DNA of 39,641 nucleotides, from positions 1-39,641 of the forward strand of contig JAEEPZ010000027.1 of NCBI GenBank assembly GCA_016285055.1, written 5' to 3'. The notes below the pieces were generated by a model. It searched no databases. It was not told the origin of the DNA and worked only from the letters and a program-made list of their open reading frames with translations. The translations under genes were made by a program, and so were the position numbers. Shown one piece after another: positions 7,929-15,948 of the stretch. Source of the stretch: Prevotella sp. GTDB taxonomy: Bacteria > Bacteroidota > Bacteroidia > Bacteroidales > Bacteroidaceae. How positions within the stretch are numbered: position 1 is the first letter of the stretch; every line of letters starts with the position of its first letter.

Positions 7929-9722
7929 TTAGTTCTCTTCGAGGTCTTTCAGTGTGATGATGATAGGCATGGCGATGCAGGAGCGGTTGCGTATGCGTTG
8001 CTCCAACAGCCTGTCGAGTGCTATCTCGCTGGCATGACGGTAGTTCTTGTGATCCTTGAACTCGATGTTGATGTAAAGTCCGCGCTGAAGGGTGCCGGCA
8101 CCGGCGGCTCCCTCGATGCTCATCTTCATGAAGATGCGCCGGAACTCTTCCTTGCCGAACTCTGCCATCAGTTCCTTGCGCAAGAAGGCGTCAATGTCCA
8201 TGCGGGTGTAGAGACGGTCGTTGGTCAGTGCGAAATAGCGCAGCTGCTCATAGCGCTCGTCGACGGAAGCCTTGTCGGAGCCTCCCATGGCAGAGACGAT
8301 GACGGGAGCATCCTGCTCCAAGGCGGGTTCGTTCTTGTTCTCCATCTTCTCACCTGAGCGGGGACTGTTGCCGATGCGTCCCATGGTGGTGATAAAGCTC
8401 ACCTTCGTGGAGTTGGTGGGCGGGTATTGGTTCATGTTCTTCATGACGAAGGTGCCACTGTCGAACTTGAACTTCTCATTCTGCTGTCCTACGCTCTTGC
8501 CTAAGAGGTTGATGGTTTCGCGCAGTGTCTTCAGCACTTCGCCGTCCTTGATGCCGTTGTACTCGATGAAGGCGTAGTAGTCGTCGATGAAGCGGTTATA
8601 GAGGTTGCGCACGTCGCGGTAGAGGGTGCCGTTGTTGTAGCACTGCGCATCGAAGTCGCGGACGATGATTTCGTCCTGTGTCATGTTGAATCCCTGGCGG
8701 TTGGCCATGGTGCTGGTCTCCAGGATGCGCAGGAAGAAGGCATCGTCGGCTTGCTGGAGCTTGGCAATGGGCTGTGCCTGGGTGAGCATGAGCGAGCAGA
8801 CATCGACATTGGTGACGGGGAGGACGTTGAAGAGAATCTCCACATCGTTGGGCACGACATAGCCTTCGGGGAAGTCGAAGCGGAGCCAGATGGTGCTGGG
8901 GTCGAAGTAGTCGAGCACTTCGCTTTCGAGCCACTGCTGAAACATGCGCGGATACTGTCGCGGCTTGAAGATGTCGCGGTCGTTGGTGTCGTCGGTGATA
9001 TAGACGATGGTTCCGTCGTTGATGTTCAGGAGGTTTTCCTTCCAGTTCTCGATGAGCGAGAAGAACTGGTCTGACGACTGCTGAGCATCGAAGGGCTCCG
9101 CCATCTCGATGTTCTCCATCTCGTGCATGGTCGAGAAGTCGAGCTCATGATTGGTGGCGCCTACGCTGATATGTTCTGGTGTGATGCCGTTGGTGCCTTT
9201 AATCATCATGGAGATACCCTTCATGTTGTTGAGCTCGCTGTTGGTGTAGATGCCTACCCACAGATGGTTGGGCTTGTCCATCTCGATGTCAACAATATTG
9301 CCGGCAAAGCGCAACTGTCGGTAGTTCAACATGTAAAGCCCCATGTAGGGCAGAAGGCTCGTGTTGAACAGCGGAATATAGTTGAGTGGTGTCTTGCTGT
9401 TTGGAGCCTTATAGGCAAACTCCGCTCCTGAGCCCACAGGCACCAATCCTCCCTCACTCCGTGTCTTGAGCAGTGGGCGTAGGATGCACACGGCGGGCAT
9501 GGCATCCACCTTCTGGCGCGGTATGAAGTCGGTGCAGAAGCGCTCCACGATGCGGTCGGTGGAGTTGTCGGCGTAGTCTTGTATCTTTTGTGATTCGCTG
9601 ACCAGTGCCACCAGCATCATCTTCGCCACAGGATCCATCTGACTGAAGTCGATGGGCTGTGCCGAGATTTGTCCCAGGGCCTGAACAGCTTCGTTGATTC
9701 TTTTCTGTAAATCTACATCCAT
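7929..9722 (-). CDS. tssF: T6SS baseplate protein TssF (VasA-like), Bacteroidetes type
   Basis: This 597-residue soluble protein has TssF-like features: an N-terminal helical stretch, ERFCTDFIPRQKVDAMPAV near residues 58-76, and SIWLRFDFPEG-type beta blocks. A middle segment, FNVLPVTNVDVCS, matches the TssF/gp6-like hallmark in which a conserved Asn-Val pair precedes the phage-wedge-like region. TssF with TssG forms the wedge of the contractile baseplate. Length suits the family (about 600). It follows TssG, TssK and TssE in order, which is strong context. A 56-bp gap of 7-bp tandem repeats separates it from tssE. The next gene downstream is a candidate effector. Confidence 0.82.
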   Translation of the reverse strand: MDVDLQKRINEAVQALGQISAQPIDFSQMDPVAKMMLVALVSESQKIQDYADNSTDRIVERFCTDFIPRQKVDAMPAVCILRPLLKTRSEGGLVPVGSGAEFAYKAPNSKTPLNYIPLFNTSLLPYMGLYMLNYRQLRFAGNIVDIEMDKPNHLWVGIYTNSELNNMKGISMMIKGTNGITPEHISVGATNHELDFSTMHEMENIEMAEPFDAQQSSDQFFSLIENWKENLLNINDGTIVYITDDTNDRDIFKPRQYPRMFQQWLESEVLDYFDPSTIWLRFDFPEGYVVPNDVEILFNVLPVTNVDVCSLMLTQAQPIAKLQQADDAFFLRILETSTMANRQGFNMTQDEIIVRDFDAQCYNNGTLYRDVRNLYNRFIDDYYAFIEYNGIKDGEVLKTLRETINLLGKSVGQQNEKFKFDSGTFVMKNMNQYPPTNSTKVSFITTMGRIGNSPRSGEKMENKNEPALEQDAPVIVSAMGGSDKASVDERYEQLRYFALTNDRLYTRMDIDAFLRKELMAEFGKEEFRRIFMKMSIEGAAGAGTLQRGLYINIEFKDHKNYRHASEIALDRLLEQRIRNRSCIAMPIIITLKDLEEN

Positions 9723-9778
<56 letters not shown>

Positions 9779-9782
<4 letters not shown>

Positions 9783-10276
9783 CCTCTGTATTTCTTTACG
9801 GTGGGCTCCACGAGGAACACAACAATCTTGCGGTAGCGGCGGCGTGTGCCGAGACCATCGTCGAGGTTGCCGTCGACCACGACGTTGAGTTCATATTTGG
9901 AGGGTATCTTCTTGCGGTGGCTACCCTTGTCGGCAGCCGAGTTGAGAACGATGTTGACGGTGACATCCTTCAGCATGGGCTCGTAAGTGGCCAGACTGTC
10001 GCGGATGCTGTCCTCACACTCTTTCTTCGTGATGTCGTTCTGCAGGGTGCCGCCGCCCTGTCCACCTTGGTTGACGTTGAATTCGCGGTAGTGAACGTTG
10101 GAGAACTCATGGTTCCAGTATTCGAAGCCGAAGTCGGGGTCGGCAGCGAAGGAGCCACGCGGTGTGAACACAATCAGTTCCACCAAGTTGTCGAGCTTGG
10201 TGATGTGGTCTTCGATGTTGCGCACTAAGCGCAGCGAAGGCTCGATATAGGTGACAGGGGTGCTGATGAAACTCAT
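9779..10276 (-). CDS. tssE: T6SS baseplate protein TssE (gp25-like)
   Basis: This 165-residue protein belongs to the gp25/lysozyme-like baseplate family. The hallmark is FTPRGSFAADPDFGFEYW (about residues 37-54), corresponding to the PxGxxxxxPxxG-type block of gp25. An E-C-E-D-S-I-R-D-S-L helix and a C-terminal beta hairpin (YELNVVVDGN...RYRKIVVFL) follow, as expected. TssE links the baseplate wedge to the first sheath ring. The start codon overlaps the tssK stop by 4 bp (ATGA), so translation is probably coupled. The adjacent tssK, tssG and tssF support the assignment. Confidence 0.9.
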
Positions 10277-11271
10277 ATCTGTTTACCCTCCCAGAATCGG
10301 CGTGGATTAGGTTTGGGTGGCGGCGGTGTAACGACCTTTGGCTGTTCTATGATTGGATCTGGCTCTTTGGGCTTTTCCTTGACGATGAGATTGAATTTGC
10401 CCACCTTCTCGTTGATAGCATAGCACATGGCCAAGCCCTGCTTGATGCGCACTAACCCCGTGCGATAACTGTAGGGTGTGGTGGAATACTTGCGGAAGGT
10501 CTCGGCATCCTCCAGATCGATGAGTTCGTCGAGGTCGCATGCCACGACGAAAGCCGATACCACCTTCTGCACGCTGGCCTGCAACTGCTGTGGCGTCAGG
10601 GTGTCGAGGCTGGTGTTGACGGTGATGAGCTGCTCGCGCACTACCGGCCAGAAGATGCTGAGTGCTGTGGTTGCTGCGCTTTCCGTCTGCTTGTGGGTGG
10701 TGTCGTCGATGCTTTGCAGCATCTGTACAAACTGCTGGAAGAGCTGCATATACTTCATGTGGGCAGCAATGCTGAGGCAGGGCGGTACGAAGTTGACATT
10801 GTCCTCGCGCCATCCGTCATCGTAAATGATGCGTCCGATAGGCAGACCATACTCGGGCAGTGCGGTCTTGGGGCCAATGAGCTTGAAGTAATAATTGGGC
10901 TCCATATAGCCGTCGGATGTGTCCTGCCAGTCGTCTGGGCGTGCGTTGATGGTAAGGATATACTCTTTCTCATCCTCGTTTGGTATCTGCACACGTCCGT
11001 CGATGGTGTTGGTGAACTTGGTGTCGTAGTGGGCATCGATGAGGATGCCGCCACGTGTGATGGCTGTGCAGGATAGCGCCTCCACATCCACGAAGCCTTT
11101 GACGACGTTTAGCTGCAGTTCGAAGGGCTTGAGTGTGGGGATGAGCCCGAAACGGCCTGTGGCTGCCAGCGCCATCGCTTGGGTGATGTATTCGGAGGTG
11201 CAGTCGTCGGCTGCTTTCAGCACCTCATCGGTGAGGCGCATGCCTTTTTTCCAACTGATTCTTTTTGGCAT
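10273..11271 (-). CDS. tssK: T6SS baseplate adaptor TssK, short Bacteroidetes type
   Basis: This 332-residue protein begins ISWKKGMRLTDEVL, matching the TssK start (W-x-x-G-x-x-L/F). LxPFELQLNVVKGFVDVEALSCTAITRGGILIDA follows, as in TssK N-terminal shell domains. A mid-region helical bundle and a C-terminal head (about 240-310) end in a Pro-rich tail (KVVTPPPPKPNPRRF). In other T6SSs TssK trimers join the wedge to the membrane complex. Here the membrane complex is not recognised, so what TssK docks to is open. The gene is 3 bp after tssG and overlaps tssE by 4 bp. It is shorter than the proteobacterial form (about 440), as expected of subtype iii. Confidence 0.85.
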   Translation of the reverse strand: MPKRISWKKGMRLTDEVLKAADDCTSEYITQAMALAATGRFGLIPTLKPFELQLNVVKGFVDVEALSCTAITRGGILIDAHYDTKFTNTIDGRVQIPNEDEKEYILTINARPDDWQDTSDGYMEPNYYFKLIGPKTALPEYGLPIGRIIYDDGWREDNVNFVPPCLSIAAHMKYMQLFQQFVQMLQSIDDTTHKQTESAATTALSIFWPVVREQLITVNTSLDTLTPQQLQASVQKVVSAFVVACDLDELIDLEDAETFRKYSTTPYSYRTGLVRIKQGLAMCYAINEKVGKFNLIVKEKPKEPDPIIEQPKVVTPPPPKPNPRRFWEGKQI

Positions 11272-11274
11272 AGG

Positions 11275-12153
11275 TTATATGTTTGTATTATAGTTCAGGT
11301 AGTTGAAGAACACGTCGTCGGCAAGGCGCAACGGCGGCTCGTCGTGCTGGATGTCGAAAGCGATGTCCTCCTCAATGGAGAGGAAGAAATCCTTGATGAA
11401 CAGGCGCAGCATTTCCACTTCGTCGAGAAACTTCAGAAAAGCCTCGTTACATTCGTCGTCAGACCAGTAGTAAATGTCGTAGTAGCTGATGGTTTCGCTA
11501 TAGGTGTTGCCTACGTAACAATCGCCGAGCGTCATGTCGAGCTTGTCCTCGTAGCGCGGCTTCTCGTCGGTGAACTGACGTGTTTCCTTTTTCGGCTTCA
11601 TGCAGAGACCTTCTTCCATGAAAATCTTGCGCAGCATGAACGTGATGAGCGTACGGTTGCCGCGGATATACTTGCATGAGGGGAGGAAGGGTATGAGCTG
11701 CTTGATGAAGCGGTTCTGGCGCTGCTCGTCGGTGATGCTGTCGCCGATAATCTGCTGCATCACGAGGTCTTCGCTGCCCAGTGGCCTGATAGTCTCACGC
11801 ACTTGGGAACGCAGTCTCAGCAGCAACACGTCAATGGGAGCGAAGAAGAGATAGGCCTTGCGTATCTCTTCTTCCTGCTTGTCTATCTCCTCCTGGTAGC
11901 GCTCCTTGGCCTCGTATTCCGGGATGTTGTCGAAGCGGTCGATGGGATGGAAGATATATTCCGGCAGCGAGTTGTAGATGCTGTTGCGGCCTACGGTGAC
12001 ATGCATGACATCATCGTCGACAATTTCTGTGTCGATGACGTCGTTGTACGTATTGCGTTTGTGCAAGCCCTTCAACTCCACCTTCAGTTTGCCGGTGGGG
12101 TAGTAGGGGAGGAGCAGTTCTACGTTGATGTCGGTGGGCAGCTTAGAAGGCAT
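11275..12153 (-). CDS. tssG: T6SS baseplate protein TssG, Bacteroidetes type
   Basis: This 292-residue soluble protein is assigned to TssG by the central RFIKQLIPFLPSCKYIRGNRTLITFMLRKIF region (about residues 150-185). That region resembles the TssG pattern of a hydrophobic FLP segment followed by a helix and a beta domain. Position before tssK, tssE and tssF supports it. Overall similarity to proteobacterial TssG is low, so the call leans on context. Its start overlaps the end of the E1-like gene by 11 bp, which places the ubiquitin-like module and the baseplate in one translationally coupled message. Confidence 0.75.
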   Translation of the reverse strand: MPSKLPTDINVELLLPYYPTGKLKVELKGLHKRNTYNDVIDTEIVDDDVMHVTVGRNSIYNSLPEYIFHPIDRFDNIPEYEAKERYQEEIDKQEEEIRKAYLFFAPIDVLLLRLRSQVRETIRPLGSEDLVMQQIIGDSITDEQRQNRFIKQLIPFLPSCKYIRGNRTLITFMLRKIFMEEGLCMKPKKETRQFTDEKPRYEDKLDMTLGDCYVGNTYSETISYYDIYYWSDDECNEAFLKFLDEVEMLRLFIKDFFLSIEEDIAFDIQHDEPPLRLADDVFFNYLNYNTNI

Positions 12154-13465
12154 CGGCGGTAAGTTCGATGTAGGACACGCCCTTGTCGGAGGACACCATC
12201 AGCACGTCGTAGGGCGGGATGCCTATCTGCTGCAGGGTGAGCTGCTGATAAGGGAAGCGGTCGTCGATGTTCTCAAAGAAATGCTTGTGGATGAGGGTGC
12301 GATAGCTGAGCTGACGCAGCTCGTTGTCCTGCTTGATGTAGTCGTCGAGGTGTGACTCAGGTATCATCACCTGGAATTCCTTTTCAGGATGGTCGGAGAC
12401 GATGACGTCGATGAACTTGTTGTTCACCATGTTGATCTCTGCCCATTCCACACCGAGCATTTCCTTTAGTTTCTCCAAAACTTCGCCGACGGTCATCTTG
12501 GCCGAGAGTTCCTTACATTCAATGACGTTCTCCCAGCGCTCATGGGCGGGGCAATTGTTCTTCCAGGCTCCGATGCGGTAGATGTTGGTAGTACAGGTCA
12601 TGCCTTCGTAGCGCAGCATCTTGCCCTCCAGCGTCTTGAAGGGCGGTGCTGCTTTGAGGGCTTGAGCAGGCTTGATGGTGTTGATGGGCTTGACCAGTTG
12701 GATGAGTGGTTTCTGTGCTTCCTCTGCTTCCTTATCCTCCTGAGCTTTCCGGGCTATCTGGGCCTCGGTGGCTTCTGCATTTCCCGTCACATCATCCTTG
12801 TGGATAATTTTCATGGCCTCCTGCACCTGCAGGGCGCCTACGATGCTGGCGCTGATGGGCGTGGTGGCGATGCGTCCGTGTTCGGTCTGCGTGCGCACCA
12901 CATCGGCGCAGCCTGTGCGCAGCATGATGTTGTTGAACTCGTCGCGCGACAAGCCACACTCGTAGCAGCTGATGCCAGGGCTGTAGACCTTGACAGCACC
13001 GGTGAGGTTCTCGATGCTGCCGTCAATCCAGCTCTTGCCGGCACGCATGGCCATGCGGTTGAGCAGGTAGCGGGCCAGACGGCTGTCTAAGCAGCCGATG
13101 ATGACGTCGACGGAGCGGTAGAGACCGAAGCCCACCTCTGAGAAAAGGTTGCCCACGATGGGCGTCACCTCAATCTGCGGGTTGATTTCCCGAGCACGCT
13201 TCGCCACGATGTCGGCCTTGTAGGCGTGGCTGTAGGCGTCCTCCTCGCGGAAGAGGATGGAACGTGTGAGATTGGAAATCTCGATGCGGTCGAAGTCGGC
13301 CACATAGATATGTCCCACACCGAAGAGTGCCAGGTTCTTCACCACCTCGTTGCCCAGTGCGCCGGCACCGGCCACAAGGACTCGCGCCTGCTTCACGCGG
13401 TCTTTCTTGAACCAGGAGAGAAGCGTGAAAACACCCTCGCCCCATTCGTATTTTTCTTTTTCCAT
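12143..13465 (-). CDS. ThiF/E1-like ubiquitin-activating enzyme with UFD-like C-terminus
   Basis: With the start at 13465 (MEKEKYEWGEG) the protein is 440 residues. A longer frame to 13528 would translate the upstream 22-bp repeats and is unlikely. The E1/MoeB Rossmann domain shows GAGALG (33-38), DFDRIEISNLTR (57-68), K83, CLDS (125-128), a CYEC pair (167-170) and a TTPISASIVGALQVQEAMK helix (201-219). Cys186, in RTGCADVVR just before that helix, is a candidate thioester Cys. A charged linker (225-255) leads to a C-terminal region ending TLQQIGIPPYDVLMV..., which resembles the E2-binding ubiquitin-fold domain of eukaryotic Uba3. It should adenylate the Gly-ended Ubl of this operon and pass it to the E2-like protein. 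It lies between the RING gene and tssG, overlapping tssG by 11 bp. Confidence 0.88.
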   Translation of the reverse strand: MEKEKYEWGEGVFTLLSWFKKDRVKQARVLVAGAGALGNEVVKNLALFGVGHIYVADFDRIEISNLTRSILFREEDAYSHAYKADIVAKRAREINPQIEVTPIVGNLFSEVGFGLYRSVDVIIGCLDSRLARYLLNRMAMRAGKSWIDGSIENLTGAVKVYSPGISCYECGLSRDEFNNIMLRTGCADVVRTQTEHGRIATTPISASIVGALQVQEAMKIIHKDDVTGNAEATEAQIARKAQEDKEAEEAQKPLIQLVKPINTIKPAQALKAAPPFKTLEGKMLRYEGMTCTTNIYRIGAWKNNCPAHERWENVIECKELSAKMTVGEVLEKLKEMLGVEWAEINMVNNKFIDVIVSDHPEKEFQVMIPESHLDDYIKQDNELRQLSYRTLIHKHFFENIDDRFPYQQLTLQQIGIPPYDVLMVSSDKGVSYIELTADAF

Positions 13466-13478
13466 GCTGTATGAAAAT

Positions 13479-13539
13479 GTACAAAGCCTATGTACACTCT
13501 GTACAAAGCCTATGTACACTGTGTACAAAGGCTTTGTAC
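13479..13539. repeat. Three 22-bp TGTACA-bearing repeats upstream of the E1-like gene
   Basis: Two copies of TGTACAAAGCCTATGTACAC and one shortened copy, a perfect palindrome GTACAAAG-G-CTTTGTAC, occur at about 22-bp spacing. They fill most of the 104-bp gap between the RING gene and the E1-like start. The same 22-bp consensus, in inverted orientation and again three times, occurs at 29415-29480. The near two-helical-turn spacing and half-palindromic units fit a multi-site operator, but a dispersed repeat is equally possible. Confidence 0.9.
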
Positions 13540-13569
13540 TTTTTGTGTTCAGTTACGTTTCTGTAGGTC

Positions 13570-15948
13570 TTATGACTCCACATATTCGAAGATGGTATCG
13601 CCAATCTTGAATGTATCGCCATTGGACAGTACCGTGGGCTTGTTGGCAGGCAGCTCGGAACGCATGTTGTAGAGCACGCCAGGCACCAGGGCCTTCAGCA
13701 TCGGCAGCGTCTTCGTCTGGTCGATGTAGAGCTGTACATGCTCCTTGGCCACCTTGTTGCTCTTCTCCCAGTTCATCTGCACCTCGCAGTCGCCAGTAGC
13801 ACCGATGGTCACCTTGTTGCCGCCACCGGTAGCGTTCATCCACTTGTGGATAGGTATCTTCTGACCGGCCTTCACACCGTTCTTGATGAGCAGGAAGTAA
13901 CGCTCTGCCAGCATACGTACCGTGACGAGCGAAGCACCCAGGCCACCGCCGTAGATGATGAAGTCGAGCAGCATATTCAGCCAGCCGATGTTGCCAATGG
14001 AGCCGCACATCAGCACTATGAAGCCGATGGCTGCTGCGATGAGACCGCCAATGAGGGCGCTCTTCATCGGGATGGACGACTTGATGGTGAGGCTCAGCGG
14101 CACACAGACTGAGAACAGGATGTAAGCGGGCAGTGAGCAGTACCAGGGGATATAGGTAGTGCCGATGGCTGACAGCAACAGGCAGAAGATGATGCCTCCC
14201 ACCGCCATGGCTGCCATGCCGATGATGCCTGAGAGCAGTGACATGCCGAGAATCTTCAGGTAGATCTTCGCATCCTTCTTACGATACTCGTCGAAGTAGC
14301 GGAAGACAAGCGACAGGAAGAATCCCAAGAGCAGGCCAATGGTGAGCAGGGCCGACACCTTGACGGCGCAGTCGCCCATGAGGTTGCCCTTCTGCTCCTC
14401 GTTGGTGAAGAAGGCATTGGCGATGCCCTCGCCGATGCCGGGGAACAGACCGTTGCCTGTCAGCTCGAAGATAATCCAGCTGACGAAAGCGGCCAGGATG
14501 CCGGCCAGCGTCTGGTAGGTGTCACGTAGCGAAGCCTTTGAGAACATCTCCTTCCACTCCACGTGGTCCTGAATGCCGTCCTTACAGTTCTGGCCATATT
14601 CCACGCACTTGTAGCCGTTCTGCTGCCAGCAGGCCACGTGCATGATGTGCTTACACTTCACCACCACCATCTGGCCCGGCTCGATGTCCTGACGGCAGTA
14701 GGTGCAGATGCGGCGTGAGACGTTGGCCTCGGGCTCATACTTCTTATAATACTTTATGCCGAAGCGCTTCGACTTGATGAAGGGCACAAGCACCTTCATG
14801 ATGAGGAAGAAGAAGAAGAAGGTGAGCAGGGCGATGAGCAAGGCGACAAGCACCTTTGTGATAGTGGCGCTGGTCGACTCAGCCTTTACGGGCCAAGGCT
14901 TCTCCACAGAGCCGATGGTGTATTGCCCCTGTCCGGCAGAGCCGTCCTTCCACTCAGCAGTATAAGTGACAACTCCATTGTAGACTTTGTCCTTGGTGGC
15001 GCGATAGCTGAAGGCGAAGTCATACATGGCGTTCTTCACAACTTGCTGGAAGTTGCTGAGCACGCTGGCCAGGTTGTCGCTGGGCATGTACATACCCTGT
15101 CGGTCTTCAATGGGTGTGCCGTTTTCGTCGCGCGGTGTGGTGACGGCATCAAGCGTCAGTTCCACGTTCTCGTCCACGCCCTCGCCAGTGTAGTAGAGCG
15201 CATAGACTTGAGGCACCAGATGTGAGGCATTGGTCTGATAGTCGGCCACCTCGATGAAGGAAATCGTCTCATCGGCAGGGCGCATGTTACCCTCTGTGAA
15301 GACGAAGAGCAGGTTCTTGTCCTTGTTTGCCTGCGCACGCTGAGCAATGACGCCATTGCGCTCATAGTCGGCTGCAGTGTGCACATCATTTTCGAACTCA
15401 GCGGCCTCGTTTGAGAACTCTGTCAGCTTGGAGTACAGGGCACCATAGAAGTATTTGTTATCTGAGTGCTTGTGGAACAGCTCTTCGAAGTCGTTGAAGT
15501 TCTTTTTAGTCACCATCTGTGTGGCCGTCACCTCGTCGCCGAAGAACGACAGGAACACGCAGCTGTCGGGTGCACTATGCACCAGCTGAGCCACTGCATC
15601 ATAAATCTGGCCTTTGCCTTCTTCAGGGATGCTCAGGTCGACGAGCACGGAGAAAGTGAAGCCGGCAGGAATGCGCTGGCCCGTGCTCACAGAGCTGTAC
15701 ATGCAGCGGTCGGGGGAGATGATCTTGTCGTCCTCTTTGATGACGAGGTATTTCTCCAGATTGGCCGTGGTGACATCATCGCACGACTTACCGTTGCTGT
15801 CGAGCACCTTCAGGAACAGTGTGATGCTGTCCTTGCCCTCGGCATAATCGTATTTCTTGTCGCAGAACTCAATCTTATTGACATCCTGCGCGTTTACTTG
15901 TGCCAAGCTGGCCAGCAGGGCACATCCCAAAAGCATTTTCTTCATCAT
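13570..15948 (-). CDS. VWA-RING-FHA polytopic membrane protein, candidate E3 ligase
   Basis: Start 15948 is chosen because its ATG overlaps the upstream stop (TAATG) and opens a signal peptide; 15969 is an alternative. The 792-residue product has a signal peptide (1-21) and an extracytoplasmic VWA-like domain (about 95-330) with a degenerate MIDAS (VDLSIP, D104/S106). A membrane helix (about 370-395) precedes a cytosolic RING-type zinc site at 415-455: C-x2-C-x13-C-x-H-x2-H-x2-C-x7-C-x6-C. Then come about five or six membrane helices (470-665) and a C-terminal FHA domain (about 680-790; VTIGATGDCEV, VAKEHVQL, LSNGDTFKIGD). RING domains recruit E2s and FHA domains bind phosphothreonine. With Ubl, E1, E2 and JAB in the same operon, a phosphorylation-responsive E3 is the best reading. 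The last zinc pair has x6 rather than x2 spacing, so E3 activity is not certain. Confidence 0.87.
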   Translation of the reverse strand: MMKKMLLGCALLASLAQVNAQDVNKIEFCDKKYDYAEGKDSITLFLKVLDSNGKSCDDVTTANLEKYLVIKEDDKIISPDRCMYSSVSTGQRIPAGFTFSVLVDLSIPEEGKGQIYDAVAQLVHSAPDSCVFLSFFGDEVTATQMVTKKNFNDFEELFHKHSDNKYFYGALYSKLTEFSNEAAEFENDVHTAADYERNGVIAQRAQANKDKNLLFVFTEGNMRPADETISFIEVADYQTNASHLVPQVYALYYTGEGVDENVELTLDAVTTPRDENGTPIEDRQGMYMPSDNLASVLSNFQQVVKNAMYDFAFSYRATKDKVYNGVVTYTAEWKDGSAGQGQYTIGSVEKPWPVKAESTSATITKVLVALLIALLTFFFFFLIMKVLVPFIKSKRFGIKYYKKYEPEANVSRRICTYCRQDIEPGQMVVVKCKHIMHVACWQQNGYKCVEYGQNCKDGIQDHVEWKEMFSKASLRDTYQTLAGILAAFVSWIIFELTGNGLFPGIGEGIANAFFTNEEQKGNLMGDCAVKVSALLTIGLLLGFFLSLVFRYFDEYRKKDAKIYLKILGMSLLSGIIGMAAMAVGGIIFCLLLSAIGTTYIPWYCSLPAYILFSVCVPLSLTIKSSIPMKSALIGGLIAAAIGFIVLMCGSIGNIGWLNMLLDFIIYGGGLGASLVTVRMLAERYFLLIKNGVKAGQKIPIHKWMNATGGGNKVTIGATGDCEVQMNWEKSNKVAKEHVQLYIDQTKTLPMLKALVPGVLYNMRSELPANKPTVLSNGDTFKIGDTIFEYVES
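14584..14706 (-). other. RING-type zinc-finger coding segment
   Basis: Eight ligands can be read in order: CTYC, KCKHIMHVAC, then Cys after seven residues (GYKC) and Cys after six more (GQNC). The C3-H-H-C pattern of the first six ligands is that of RING-H2 domains. The segment lies just inside the membrane, between a Lys/Arg-rich post-helix stretch and the next hydrophobic block. Confidence 0.85.

Noticed and set aside
13466..13528. N-terminal extension of the E1-like protein
   Set aside because: It only translates the 22-bp TGTACA repeats; the next ATG gives a sensible E1 start.
13479..13539. CRISPR array
   Set aside because: Repeats are contiguous, with no spacers of constant length; the same holds for the other short arrays.
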